The notes beneath the pieces are model-generated. The model worked only from the letters and a program-made list of their open reading frames with translations, was not told the DNA's origin and ran no database searches. Positions 1-10,680 of a stretch of 64,000 nucleotides of DNA are shown here, piece by piece (positions within the stretch are counted from its first letter, which is position 1; every line of letters begins with the position of its first letter). A program made the translations under genes and the position numbers. This DNA is from Parelaphostrongylus tenuis (lineage: Eukaryota > Nematoda > Chromadorea > Rhabditida > Metastrongylidae), in the NCBI GenBank assembly GCA_019055375.1, contig JAHQIW010007310.1, positions 186,001 to 250,000 of the forward strand, written 5' to 3'.

Positions 1-514
1 CTGTTGGGGGTGACGAAAGAACAATTGTGTGGGAAACTCCGTGGAGTCATAGGATTTTTCGTATTCATTACGCTGCCAAATAATTCCACACCGCTTGTAT
101 GACCGCCTACGTAGAACAGAGGATTTTTTGATTTGGCCTAAAGGTAAGAACGAAGACTGCTTGAGTCAGATACAATGCATCAGATCTCTTGTTATATGTC
201 GAAAAGTCTGGCATGTAATTTTTTAGGTGCACATAAGCACAAAACTTGAAATGGTAATGACACTTCTAGGGCATGAGTCAAAAAAGTCGGCGTAGAAAAC
301 CATTGGAGCTTATCGGACAATTTTCGAATTTCTGAGATTTATTTTTCATCTGAGTAAGTTCACTAATCACAGTGTGTGGTTACACATTGGTGGCCTACCC
401 TGTATGAGTAATCAAACAGTAGGCTTTTCCGATGGGCAGAGACACTAATGGATTTCGCAATAGAGTTTCACTAGATATGAGAAAGATGAATAAATTGATG
501 TAGCATGATATGAT
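1..514. other. Intergenic, nothing recognised
   Basis: AT-rich DNA without a convincing exon, RNA gene or known repeat. The short open frames show no family motif and no pair of splice signals in phase. Confidence 0.4.
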
Positions 515-745
515 AAAGAGTGCGTGTGGCTCAGTGCTTACAGATAACCTGCGACACGTCGTCGACGGTTCGATTAAACTCTCGAGGCTCATCAAGCCTT
601 CCATCCTTCCCAGGGTGGGAAAATTGATACCCCATTTGTCTGGGTGAATAGCAACTGATCTGGTACATTGATAATCCACCGTGAGTGACTGTAGAGGACA
701 GAAATGAATTAGTAGGCTGATGCAAAAGCATTGACGGTGTCAGGC
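515..745 (+). repeat. tRNA-headed SINE copy
   Basis: The head (about 515-590) has an A-box-like GTGGCTCAGTGCTTA and a B-box-like GGTTCGATT, as in tRNA-derived SINEs. The body carries the pattern CATCAAGCCTTCCATCC, then GGTGGGAAAATTGATACC, which recurs at about 22680, 32960(-), 34660(-) and 45390. Copies are diverged and have no open frame. Seen directly: the recurring body and RNA polymerase III-like boxes. Inferred: origin by retroposition of a Pol III transcript using LINE machinery in trans, possibly RTE. Confidence 0.65.
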
Positions 746-2174
746 TGTGTATTTTCTAATTATTATATCTACACTCAAATAAAATCCCCAATAGTCAAAA
801 CAAAATCTTACGATCAACACGTTTTTGTAGACCAGAAATAAGTTTGTTTGAATCTGCTGCATAGAAATTAGTGTCTCAGGACTTGACTATTTGTTGAAAG
901 CTTTTCTGCATCTCTCTAGTTGTGGGAGCGGCTTCTTCGAAAATTATCGAGATGCTTGGAGAAATGAGGATGGTGCAAGGCATTATAGCTCAATTTGGTC
1001 AACTTCTGCAGCATTCGTTATGCGACGCATGTTGGTTGCAATTTTACCATTACTAACATTACTTTTGCACCAACCTTTTCATCTTTCTAATTTACTATCA
1101 TCGGCGAAAATGTTAGAATGATCGAATTGAGCATTTTTGAAATATTTCATGGAGACTCAAGACGATCAGCCTCGATGATCGCTTTTCCCATGAGTTTTGA
1201 CGAATTTGGTACAAAAGTGATTGTCATCTATGCATCGCTGGAATGCGTCTCCATTACGAAACTTCTAGAACCACCACTGCGATTACGATTGTTGGCAACC
1301 CCCTAGGCCAGATGTGTTGTTGATATTGCGAGTTGTCTCGACCGCTTTACAATCTATTTGAACTCACGGTCTGCAAGCCAATTACTTTTGAACCAAACAG
1401 AGTTTGTTTCTGTAGTCTATCGCCGGACGTTGACCAATGTATTTGATGAAAACATACCCACAGCATAGATTCTCTCATAAAAAGAGTGCGAAGTAATTTT
1501 GACCACCCATGTCGAGGTTTGGTAAATATTGGGCTTTCAATATATTTCACGGATACTGCGACTGACCTGTTTTAAACCAGTCACAAGGTATCATTGGAGC
1601 CACAGTTTCACATCCACAGAAGTGTTGGTACTGTGACTGGGAACAGTTTTTTTCTTTTCAGAGTCTTACAATCTGTGCTGTGGCTTTGAAAGTAGGTACA
1701 AATTCACAGATCTAAACAATATTTCAAAAACAAAACCACTGTACCTTCTTCACAGCTTCGCTTGAAGCTTGGCTGACGATTCTAATAGGAGATTCATTTT
1801 GTCGTCTGGCGTCTGAGAGAAGAAAGTATATGGAAGCGCAATTCTTTCTTTCTTAACTCACTATCTCTCATCTTAGATCAAGACCTAGTGATGTAAGTTG
1901 GGCTTGGTAAAATACGCTTCCCGTTCTCGTTACGGCTCAGTAAACGTTCTAGGTAGCTTCGCTCCATTTTGTATCTTGTCATGGTCATTTTTGACTATAA
2001 GCTATCGACTGACACAGGCGGTCTTTCTGTGATGCTTCCTTCTCGTTCATCACAATCCTCCATCAATCCATTGTAGAAGACTCAAAGTGCACTTCCTCAC
2101 TCTTAGTGCTTATTTCTCATCGTTGTTGCAATTATTCTTGTGAGCACACTTTATCGTTGAAATAAAATACGAGA
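746..2174. other. Intergenic, nothing recognised
   Basis: No exon, RNA gene or repeat could be supported. Frames at 891-1121 and 1118-1306 overlap each other and show no recognisable domain. Confidence 0.35.
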
Positions 2175-2475
2175 ATTGAGTGGTGAGCAAAAGTACGACC
2201 TCAGACTGAAGTGAAACCCGTGTTTCATTCAAACCGGGGACGCTTGCTACCACTACACACCGAGTCGCACCATCACTCATTCTCCAAAATCTCTATTTTA
2301 GCTGTCAGCCACCAACCTTTGAGAGGTTTGGTCGGGTGCGCGATTTTGCTTTACAAACTCAATTGAGCTGACAGCCATTGTGGTAAGTAATACTTCAGAT
2401 TTGTAGTGTTTTTACTGCCGTTATCGCAGTTTTTTGCTCACCACTCACTTTTCATAGGTTTATATCAAACACTAT
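2175..2475. repeat. Diverged hairpin element with tRNA-like arm (family 2)
   Basis: The left end reads GAGTGGTGAGCAAAAG followed by an antisense tRNA-like stretch (CCACTACACACC near its 5' end). The right end reads TTTTTTGCTCACCACTCAC. These termini are inverted copies and match the termini of the better-preserved element at 42500-42653. The centre (about 2290-2390) is a separate inverted pair around AGCTGTCAGCC and GAGCTGACAGCC. No coding capacity is visible. Confidence 0.5.
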
Positions 2476-3111
2476 AAAGTGCGGAAAAAACGGTAAGAAC
2501 ACTAAAAATCTGAAATATCTGTAGCCCCAATGTTACTGTCGTGTTAATACTATTCATATAAAAATTAACTGAACAAGTTTAAGGTTTATACTGCAGTACC
2601 AGAAAGACTGTTTTTACAGCAAAAACATTGCAAACGCTACGTGCAGCTTCATGAAAGTCAAATATTGATCTAGAAAAGGTATTACATTCGATGAACTGCT
2701 TGTAGGCTTTCAAATCAGATATTAGCGATGATTTCGCCCGCATTATTAATTTCGTGCTATAAATTTTCTGCTGAATGTATTTAGTGCGGATACCACTTCC
2801 CAACTCTTCAAAAGCACCAAATCCATCGTTCAGATCGAGATACACCGCGCCATTATCAGCTAGTCACCATCATATAAATACCTGGTATCTTCTCGGCCTG
2901 GTACCACTCGTCGATCTCGGGTCATCTAGTAATAACCCACTTCCTATTCGAACTGCGATCTTCATAGAAAACTCGATTACTAACAGATTCAGAGTCCATC
3001 TTAAGCTTCATGACTTTTTTACCAACCATCTTCAATCATTGTGGCCACTTTGGCCATGTTATAAAGAGAACTTCTATCAACGAACTGCATTTTTACCTTT
3101 ATTTCGAGTGT

Positions 3112-3136
3112 TTTTATTATGATCACGCTCAAATTT

Positions 3137-3177
<41 letters not shown>

Positions 3178-3720
3178 TTGCTCGAGCCAACATGTCTTGT
3201 GGTCTGGTAATGGGCTCTTGTATAGCCCGATACACGTGTTTCAACCTTACAATCTTGTCAGTCGGAAAGAAACCGTCGTCTTTTAGTTTTCTCTCGGGAG
3301 CCCCTACTCTCCCCATAAAGAAATACCGACGACGAACGACCTCATGACATGTTGGTTCAAATAATAATTATGAGATATATTGTAATCTGAGCGTAGTCTT
3401 GATAAAACACTCAAGATAAAGGTATGATATTACAAAACTATCAGTCAAAGAGCAATCGAGTTACAACACCGTATGTTCGGTGATGATCTCACTTGATTTA
3501 CAGTGTTAATCGTTCGTCGTCGCTACTCCTTCACAGGGAGAATAGAGGCTCCGGACAGGACTGGCTAAAAAGACTAAAAGACAACGGAATCTGTTCCGCT
3601 GACGAGACTTTAAGGTCGAAACACGTGGATCGGACTGTGCAAGAGCCCATTACCAGACCACATGACATGTTTGCTCAAATGACAATCACGAGATAAACTG
3701 CCTTTTTTTCAAATGATATT
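3112..3720. repeat. Fold-back (MITE-like) element with an AT microsatellite
   Basis: Sequence from about 3176 to 3345 (CTCGAGCCAACATGTC ... CGACGACGAACGA) returns in inverted orientation at about 3505-3700 (TCGTTCGTCGTCG ... GACATGTTTGCTC), giving arms of about 170-200 bp around a unique centre. A pure (AT)n run lies at about 3142-3173 inside the left arm. Related copies occur at 39745-40040 and 56490-56840. No transposase frame is present, so this is probably a non-autonomous DNA transposon. The superfamily was not determined. Confidence 0.65.
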
Positions 3721-3799
3721 TTGCAGCCCTTCTTCAACTTCAATGCTTAACGTTATTGGCAAATATAACCCTTCTTGGAGCCTAGAAGGCCTGCATTAT

Positions 3800-4450
3800 A
3801 TCATATCTGTTTGTTCGGTTGACATTTCGTATCATCTGTCACTTGTATCGTTATGGTTTCATTGATCGTCGTTTGACTTGTGCTTCCATATCTTTTTCTA
3901 TCATGAGCAAGGGAAGCCCAGTGGATCCTCTTCGCTCTAGAAATTCGTTTAGCATCACGCTTTTCTTCTATATTATTCGTGAAGAGAAATTGAATCATCG
4001 GAACTGTGATAGTCTTGTGGTGCACATAAAATTTCGAAGTATCCAGTCGACAGCGGCTCTCGTCCATTACCTGTCGTTGAAGCGCTTACATGTTCGCTCT
4101 ACCTTATCTTCGATAATCTGCGTGTGAAACGATTTTTTTGATTTTTGATAGTTGACTTAAGTAAGAACTCTGAATTTTCTTTCTCATGTGCGAGATACGG
4201 GATACTCCTAACATCAACCTTTCGATTGCGCGTACAACAACGCCAAATAGTCTTCCATTCTGCTTTCCAAGCAGCCACGTTTCTGATGCATGCGCTATGA
4301 TAGCGAGAGCCGTTGAGTCGAAAATGTGGGCAGACGCATGTTCCTCGTTCTCTTAGCAGTATCTTCGATGCTCTTGAATGCTCTCAAAGCTGCTCGCTTT
4401 CTCCTGCTCACCTCTGCAGCTAACTCGTTCATCATACTATCTCGACCTAG
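3800..4450 (-). mobile_element. Decayed RTE-type LINE, 3' part
   Basis: On the minus strand the residues KRISRAKRIHWASLAHDRKR match the conserved C-terminal tail of nematode RTE reverse transcriptase ORFs (the PRARR-HW-TLA-DR region); a better copy is at 35759-36061. Antisense motifs of the upstream linker (ATCAACCTTTCGATTGCGCG) lie at about 4210-4230. Multiple stops and indels make it a dead fragment. Confidence 0.7.
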
Positions 4451-4464
4451 ATAGATATACCTAC

Positions 4465-4880
4465 TGGGTTAAAAAGTAAGTTTTCATCGTTTGATAAAGC
4501 AATCAAAATTTATGCATATATTCAGACGACAAAAACAACAAATTCTCCAAAATACAGGCCATCATTATCCACCACTTATTGCCATCGGCGAATCTGATCG
4601 AAGTACCACTCCTTTGGCTTTGAATCAACATCAGCCAAAGAACTCTTGACATGCTTCTTCAAATTCATCGAAAGATTCAAATCGGCAGCCTTCCAAAAAG
4701 TGTTGCATTAATCGGGAAAGGCCGTAATTAGATGGAGCAACGTCCGGACTATCGTAACGTAACGCGTTTGCCGACTGTTGATCCTCCAACCGTACGGTCG
4801 CCCCAAGCTTTGTTGATTCGGCGAGCAGCATCAGGAGCATTGGAACTAAATTTGTACTCGTAAAGCATCAACAAACGTTT
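4465..4880 (-). mobile_element. mariner transposase remnant, C-terminal end
   Basis: The minus-strand frame 4631-4840 reads YDSPDVAPSNYGLSRLMQHF and then GCRFESFDEFEEACQEFF. This is the C-terminal D34D block of mariner transposases (usual form PPYSPDL-P-DYHLF) followed by the typical helix. The last catalytic aspartate of the block (SPD) is kept. The stretch CTGGGTTAAAAAGTAAG at about 4464-4481 may be the adjoining terminal repeat. The N-terminal part is not recognisable, so the copy is truncated. The LTR of piece A begins immediately to the right. Confidence 0.75.
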
Positions 4881-5054
4881 TTGGTCCCTGCACAATTCCA
4901 TTCTGCAGCAGCTATAGACAAATTACATATTAGTAGATGATCGAGAAGTAGACCTTTCAAATGATATGAAAATTACATACGATTCATGCGAAAAAAACGA
5001 CACTCCCATCCAAGAGAAGGAAATTTTCTTCCCAACTTAAGAGAATATTTGATG

Positions 5055-6014
5055 ATTATAGCAAACCTCCCAACGGAGTTTTGCTATCTTTTCGGGAATT
5101 ACATGATAATTTAGGCAGCGCAGATGGTCCACGACCTTAGAGAGCAAGTGGTATCGCAGAGGCTCGAAGACCTTAGACAGAAATGGTCCAAGGGACAAGG
5201 GCGGCACCCAGCTGCCACCAACCTCAACAGTCAGTTCGATCGCGGGTCATCATCCGTACGGTAGTCTGACATCACCCGGACCACCTCACCTCAGTACATT
5301 GTCGATCCATTATTGCTCTCTCTACACAACCTCGTTGTCTTGTAACTAATTACTTTCATAAGGTTGCATTCATACAACTCAGATGAATTCAATAGATTTG
5401 TGAGCGGAACATAGTACTTCCGTGGCGGAGCAAACTCACTTTGGCTATGCTCGACCCATCACCGCGGTTTAGGGATTCTGCCCATATCTAATCACTAGCG
5501 ACCCCACTGCTAACACTATATACTCACCCACTGGATCCCGCCGTCGGTGTTCTACTTGGGGGCAAACATAGCATTCCCAAATGGGCTCCGCCGCTTAGTC
5601 ATGCTTCGACAATTACGAAACATCGTCAATTACAATAACATCGTCAATTACAATAACATGTCACTGTCATAACAATGTCAATGCATAACAATGTCATATG
5701 CAATAACATCATCACTTACGATAACATCATCGCTTACAAAACACCGTCAGCTACAATAACACCACTTGCCATAACACTGTCCCCGATACTCCTCATCAGT
5801 CGGTCACCCATATTGACTTACGCATATGTTCGCATAACGATATGTCGTGATCATATATATATATTATTATTATATTATCATTTTAGTAATGCATGTATAT
5901 TATAGGTTGTTTTGGTATAATCCGTATGAAGGATTTGAATTCTTCTCTCTTGTCCGTTGCGAGACACAAATCGGCAGCGGATCACAACAGCAAAGGCACT
6001 GAACCTTCACCACA
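5055..6014 (+). repeat. BEL/Pao 5' LTR of piece A, 5'-truncated
   Basis: Similarity to the 3' LTR of piece C starts at TATAGCAAACCTCCC (about 5055; C equivalent about 19619) and runs to CACCACA at 6014, just before the PBS. Compared with the C LTR it lacks about 320 bp of U3. It ends in CA, as LTRs do. It carries the same variable 17-20 bp tandem array (about 5605-5780) and the same U5 end with CACTGAACC (5997-6005). Because the U3 end is missing, no target-site duplication can be read. Confidence 0.8.
5605..5785 (+). repeat. Short tandem array inside the LTR
   Basis: Imperfect units such as ATCGTCAATTACAATAAC repeat about nine times with drift (ATCATCACTTACGATAAC, ACCGTCAGCTACAATAAC). The same array is in the C LTR at 20165-20345 with a different internal arrangement. 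The B LTR has unrelated short repeats at the equivalent place (AACAATG-type units, about 9490-9555). Confidence 0.75.
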
Positions 6015-6016
6015 TT

Positions 6017-6030
6017 TGGTGCATTGGCCG
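6017..6030 (+). promoter_or_regulatory. tRNA-Gly primer-binding site of piece A
   Basis: TGGTGCATTGGCCG lies two bases after the LTR end and is perfectly complementary to the last 14 nt of mature tRNA-Gly(GCC), CCA included. That tRNA is present in this window at 9139-9212, so the match can be read directly. The element is therefore primed by tRNA-Gly. Confidence 0.92.
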
Positions 6031-7500
6031 ACTTTGTTCGAATACGAGTCGCCAACGAAACTTGCAGTCAAAGGAATCAGGTACCAAGTTACCTATTCCG
6101 ATTTTCCATATCAAACATTCATATCAAACACTCTAGAGCAGCTACGGCACATAGTCTTGTTCTTTCTCACAAAAATGCGGTACTCTTAAAAGCCTCTGAG
6201 CAACTCGAAAAAGCACTGGTAAAACTTAAGCAAGACCAGAAACAGATACAGAATTCCACAACATTGGAAGACCTCACTGCCGCAAGAGTCCAATGTGAAA
6301 CTGGATTATCTATAGTTGAGAAAATGAGGGATAACGTCCAAGGGCCTCGACATTTTTCTTGAGAAACTAGGAGAAATCAATCCGGACCCAGATAATGTTG
6401 AACAGATTTATAGGGACACCTTGACCTATTCTCAAAATTGTTAGACGATTCTTTTGAGTATACGACCATTTTGCTAACGCAAATTGACACTCTACGGCAG
6501 CAAGCGGAGCATTCACAGACCTCTCAATTGCCAACTAAAAAAGAGGAAACTTCGGAAACACCCACTATTCGAAAAATGGAACTTCCAACGATACCTATCC
6601 CTACGTTTAATGGTGACATATAGGAATGGGACAATTTTTGGGAACTCTACAATTCAAACGTACATTCACAAAATGTCTCAGACCTTCAAAAGTTCAACTA
6701 TTTGATTAACTCTTTGAAGGGCGAACCCCTCCAGGCCATTAAAAGTTCCAAATCACCAGTGATAACTATCAAAAGGCCATCCATGCTCTCACCTCCAAAT
6801 ACGCAAACCCAGAAGCGCTTATCGCCCAACTGCTTCAAAAGTTAGAAAGAATTTCGCTTCGTTCAAACGCTATAAATGACCAAAGGGTATTATTCGAAAA
6901 CGTACAGGCCATACTGTCCCAGTTAGCTCAAAAGGGTGAGCATACCAGCAGTCAATATATGTATACCAAAGTTTTGAACAAATTTCCACCCGAAACGCAA
7001 AGGAAAGTACTGGCTAGTAGAACAACAGCTGGTTCATCGTTTAACATGCAGTCGCTTCTACAATCCTTAGAGGAGACAATCTCCAATGAGGAGTTCATAA
7101 CGCGGTATGTAACCGCCAGTAAACCCGATTCACGCCCTTCAACTTATACAACTTATAGACAAAGCACCAACCAGCAACAGGAGACCACAGTTTCCCAGGT
7201 ACATTTGCATGTATTGTAGAGGCAACCATTACCCTTTCCAATGCGACCGTTACAAAACGCCGCAGGATTGATATCAGTACCTTGAAGATAGCAAGCGATG
7301 TCACATATGCGCATCTGCAACACATACCACAGCGCAGTGCAGAGGGACATTCTGCCGCAACTGCCAGAAACCCCATCACACCTCGTGCTGCCTTTCTACC
7401 GCTTCTAATCAAAACCCCAAAACTAGCATAAAGCCCAAAAAAATGGCGGACATCAAAAAAAAGGCCCCACTAACTCGACCAACGTAAACGTAATCGGTTA
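6024..7500 (+). pseudogene. BEL/Pao gag of piece A (broken)
   Basis: Encodes the retroelement structural protein in several frames. An N-terminal helical region (SEQLEKALVKLKQDQKQ, about 6195-6245) is followed by a frameshift near 6345, by KMELPTIPIPTFNGDI and a TAG at about 6621, then by the capsid-like segment (SLKGEPLQAI) and zinc knuckles at 7200-7390 with CHIC and CRNCQKPHHTSCC. Lesions peculiar to A include a lost A at about 6437, a lost A in the SLKGEPLQAI region (about 6745), an extra G at about 7182 and a 13-bp duplication near 6115. The frameshift near 6345 and the TAG at 6621 also occur in piece C. Confidence 0.85.
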
Positions 7501-7537
7501 TCGAACGCTAACTGAAGACATCACACCACCACAGACT

Positions 7538-8143
7538 ATGGGGCGCCCAGCATTCCTGCCCACAGGACAACTCACCGTACTAAATCCACAGTCAAAGCGC
7601 TTACAAAAGATACATGTCTTATTGGATTCCGGCGCCGAACTTTCTTTCATCGACCAGAAACTTGCGCAAGAATTAGATCCACAAGTAAATGGACAAGTTA
7701 AGCTACGTCTTAACACGTTCGGCGCCCAGACGGTACAAGAACATTGGTCAAAAAAGATCTCTATAGACGCGTGGGACAAGGATGGTAATAGGATCTCTCT
7801 CAATTTGTACACCCACAGCAATATTTCAAAACCAATTCAAATGCCAAATATGACTCTTGAAGATTTAGAGTTCATAAGCGAAAATGACATCCAAATTGAA
7901 ATGAATCAAGATCAACAACCCATTCAGCCTTTCATCCTTCTCGGATGCGATCAACTCTGGACTTTAATGAAAACAGCTAACCCTCTTATCCAATTTCCAT
8001 CAGGTCTTTATTCACTTCCAACAACTCTTGGATACTTACCGACCGGTAAACCCCAGGAGACGTCGCAGTCATTCCATAAAGACCACAACCTACTGCTAGG
8101 GCTGCAGCAGTCAGGAAATAGAACATCAAATGTCAGACAATAA
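7538..8143 (+). CDS. Retroviral-type aspartic protease of piece A
   Basis: Uninterrupted 201-codon frame. LLDSGAELSFIDQKLAQEL at about residues 28-46 holds the aspartic-protease active site D-S-G followed by the hydrophobic flap-side segment typical of BEL/Pao proteases. A second conserved block (FILLGCDQLW, about residues 131-140) matches the usual Pao protease ending. In an intact element this would be part of a Gag-Pol polyprotein that cleaves itself. Here it stands alone because gag upstream is broken and a stop precedes RT. The piece C homologue has lost this frame. Confidence 0.8.
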   Translation: MGRPAFLPTGQLTVLNPQSKRLQKIHVLLDSGAELSFIDQKLAQELDPQVNGQVKLRLNTFGAQTVQEHWSKKISIDAWDKDGNRISLNLYTHSNISKPIQMPNMTLEDLEFISENDIQIEMNQDQQPIQPFILLGCDQLWTLMKTANPLIQFPSGLYSLPTTLGYLPTGKPQETSQSFHKDHNLLLGLQQSGNRTSNVRQ

Positions 8144-9134
8144 TGACACGTATGACGACATTGCACTATGGGAGCAAAGTTGGACTCTACAAGCTCAAGT
8201 AAATACGGCCTTCATAGAAAATGATAAAGAAAAAATTAAATGAGAAAGATTTTGCACCTTAGAATATGCCGGAACACAAGAATTCGGAAATTCTGAAAAC
8301 GACGAAAAGAAACAGATCGAACAAGAAATTTGGAATAACTTCAATAAAACTATCCAGAAAGAAGTGATGTATATTATGTTCGACTACCTTGGAAAGAGTC
8401 ATGTAGTTCATTACCAGATAACAAAATTATTGCATTCAATAGACTAGCAAGCGTTTGGAAATCCTTAAGAAACAACGAAAGTCACCTAGACAGCTACAAT
8501 GATATATTTAATGAACAAATCAGATCAGAAATTTTAGAAGAGGTCTATGATAAACACACTCCACCCAATTCTCGTGTCCATTACATACCACATCAAGCAG
8601 TTCAAACACCTAACAAGCCAACCACCAAGCTCGGAATAGTTTACGATGCATCTGACCATTACAAGGGTCAACCGTCATTGAACGACGCATTGCATCGTGG
8701 ACCCGTTATTCTCCCTGAGCTATTCGGACTCCTCCTTCGTTTCAGATTTGGAAGAGCAGCTCTCACTGCGGATGTTGAGAAAGCATTTTTGCAAATCCGT
8801 CTCCATGAAGATGACCGTGATTCTACACGTTGCTTATGGCTTCGAAATCATAGGTTACCACCCATCCCAAGTAACGTTAAGATTCTTCGCTTTACTAGAG
8901 TAACCTTTGGTTTGATTTCATCACCCTTTCTATTAGCCGCAACAATTCATTACCATCTTGGCACGTACAAAGAAGACTCCCGATTAGTAGAGGAAATAAA
9001 GAATAACTTATACGTTGATAACGTCATCTTAACTGCTCACAATCTCGAAGAATCATTTCGCAATTATTTACGTTTGAAGCAAATATTCAATGACTTAAGC
9101 ATGAATCTCCGCGAGTTTAATTCAAATGATGCAA
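8125..9134 (+). pseudogene. BEL/Pao reverse transcriptase of piece A, truncated
   Basis: Matches piece C from MSDNNDTYDD onward. The linker has a Trp-to-stop change (TGA at about 8242) and indels at about 8265 and 8360. The RT palm is open from about 8570: ADVEKAFLQIRL (first catalytic Asp block), RVTFGLISSPFLLA and the YVDN box at about 9010. Homology to C ends at 9134 after GATGCAA. Four unmatched bases (CAAT) then lead into the tRNA-Gly at 9139, so thumb, RNase H and integrase are missing. The open frame that continues to 9271 runs through the tRNA and antisense LTR and is not a real C-terminus. Confidence 0.85.
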
Positions 9135-9138
9135 CAAT

Positions 9139-9212
9139 GCATTGGTGGTTCAGTGGTAGAATGCTCGCCTGCCACGCGGGCGACCCGGGTTCGATTCCCG
9201 GCCAATGCACCA
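9139..9212 (+). tRNA. Complete tRNA-Gly(GCC) with encoded CCA, joined to antisense U5
   Basis: Bases 9139-9209 form a perfect cloverleaf: acceptor GCATTGG pairs with CCAATGC; the anticodon stem CTCGC/GCGGG carries loop CTGCCAC with anticodon GCC; the T arm is CCGGGTTCGATTCCCGG; the discriminator is A. Bases 9210-9212 are CCA, which eukaryotic tRNA genes do not encode. The next bases are A and then TGTGG, the antisense LTR end. A-box (TGGTTCAGTGG) and B-box (GGTTCGATTCC) are intact, and T5 at 9233-9237 could end Pol III transcription. Best reading: the primer tRNA, copied into DNA along with the first-strand cDNA it primed. Whether it is expressed is unknown. Confidence 0.93.
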
Positions 9213-9213
9213 A

Positions 9214-10680
9214 TGTGGTGGAGGTTCAGTGGTTTTTGATGTGTGGTCTCTGGATTTGTCTCAGGCAGTGACCCGATCGATATCTGAATATGGTTAGATT
9301 GTCCTTAGCGGCTCACTGACCTTTGTGCTGCTCGCGTCGAACTTCCGGGTTGCGACGACTTTTGCCCTTTGAAATGGCTGGTTGCACTTCCAAGTTGCTA
9401 CGGGCTGAACTTTGGTCTGTGTGACCGTGTCTTCTGCCAACTTGTCTCTTGTAACCGACAAGAGCACAAAGTTCAATCCTTTATGGTTTACAACAATGTG
9501 GTGAAACCGAACAATGAAGTGGTACCACCAAACAATGCTGTAGTACCAAACAACCTATAATATACATACATTACTGTAATAATATAATAAGAACAATATA
9601 TATACGATTGCGTCATTTCGTTATATGAACATATGTCTGTTGAATGTGATGTATCGTCTTGTGGCGATAATATGGATAAGTGATTGTATTTGATGAGATG
9701 TATCGTCGTGTGACGATACAATGAATGTTGTTATTAACGGAGCATGACTAGGCGGCGGAGCCCGTTTGGGATTGCTATGTTCGCCCCAAGTAGAACACCG
9801 GCGGCGGGATCCAGTGGGTGAGTATATAGTGTTAGCAGTGGGTCGCTACTGATTATATATGGGCAGAATCCCTTAACCGCGGTGATGGGCCGAGCATAGC
9901 CTAAGTGAGTTTGCTCCGCCACGTTAGTGATATGTTCCGCTCACAATTCTATTGAGTTCATCTGACAGTTGTATGAACTCAACCTTATGTTAGCAATTAG
10001 TTACATGATAACGAGACTATGTGAGGAGAGCAATGATGAGTTGGCAATGAAATGAGGTGAGGTGGTCCGGGTGAGGTCAGACGACCGTTCGGATGATGCC
10101 CGTCGATCGAACTGCCTGTTGAGGTTGGTGGCAGCTGGGTGCCGCCCACGCCACGTGGACCATTTTGTCTTAGGTCCTCGAACCTCTGCGGTAGCACTTA
10201 CTCTCTAGGGTCGTGGACCATCTGCGTTACCTAAATTATCATGTAATTCCCGAAAAGATAGCAAAACTCCGTTGGGAGGTTTGCTATATTCCGGCCTCGC
10301 GAAAGGATCATCTCCTATGCTCAATGTCCGTGGGTCTATGAGCTTGAACATCGTGCCGTCTTGCATGTTTGAAGACGAGATGGCTGAATGAGGAACGAGA
10401 GTTTTCCTGTAAAATGATAGAGACCTGGAATTGACATTTAGGTCAAGTGTGTAACTAACGGATCGAAGCAAATTGTGAGAAAGTATGTAAAAAACGTTAA
10501 AAGGAAGAAAAAAAATTATATGTCTTCTGAATTGCTGAATTGTGGGTAGGTGGCCCCAAGTTGTGGTGGTGTGTGAGTTAGAGGGAAACCGAATTATTAT
10601 TTGATGTGCATAATGGTTTCCAATTGGACCTGTCCTATGTGTGCCAAGACTGGTCCGGGAGTTGAATATGAATAGCCTCA
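9214..10680 (-). repeat. BEL/Pao LTR of piece B (antisense, second LTR type)
   Basis: Read on the minus strand, it starts with TGAGGCTATT at 10680 and ends with CCACCACA at 9214, giving TG...CA ends and about 1,467 bp. The middle (TAGCAAACCTCCCAACGG ... GGAATTACATGATAA) is close to the A and C LTRs. The U3 start (about 10330-10680) and the R-U5 end (about 9214-9600) differ strongly from them. The U5 end instead matches the 121-bp fragment in front of piece C. In B the LTR is attached directly to the tRNA on its U5 side. Confidence 0.85.

Noticed and set aside
3142..3173. AT repeat as a promoter or origin
   Set aside because: A pure dinucleotide microsatellite inside a fold-back element; nothing links it to transcription or replication.
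5605..5785. CRISPR array
   Set aside because: Units are contiguous, drifting copies without spacers and lie inside an LTR of a eukaryotic element.
9139..9212. Ordinary chromosomal tRNA-Gly gene next to an LTR
   Set aside because: CCA is present in the DNA and the very next bases are the antisense LTR end in the register dictated by the PBS. A coincidental insertion beside a normal tRNA gene would not add CCA.
8678..9271. Continuous 197-codon reverse transcriptase frame with its own C-terminus
   Set aside because: The last 45 codons are translation of the tRNA and antisense LTR. RT homology stops at 9134.
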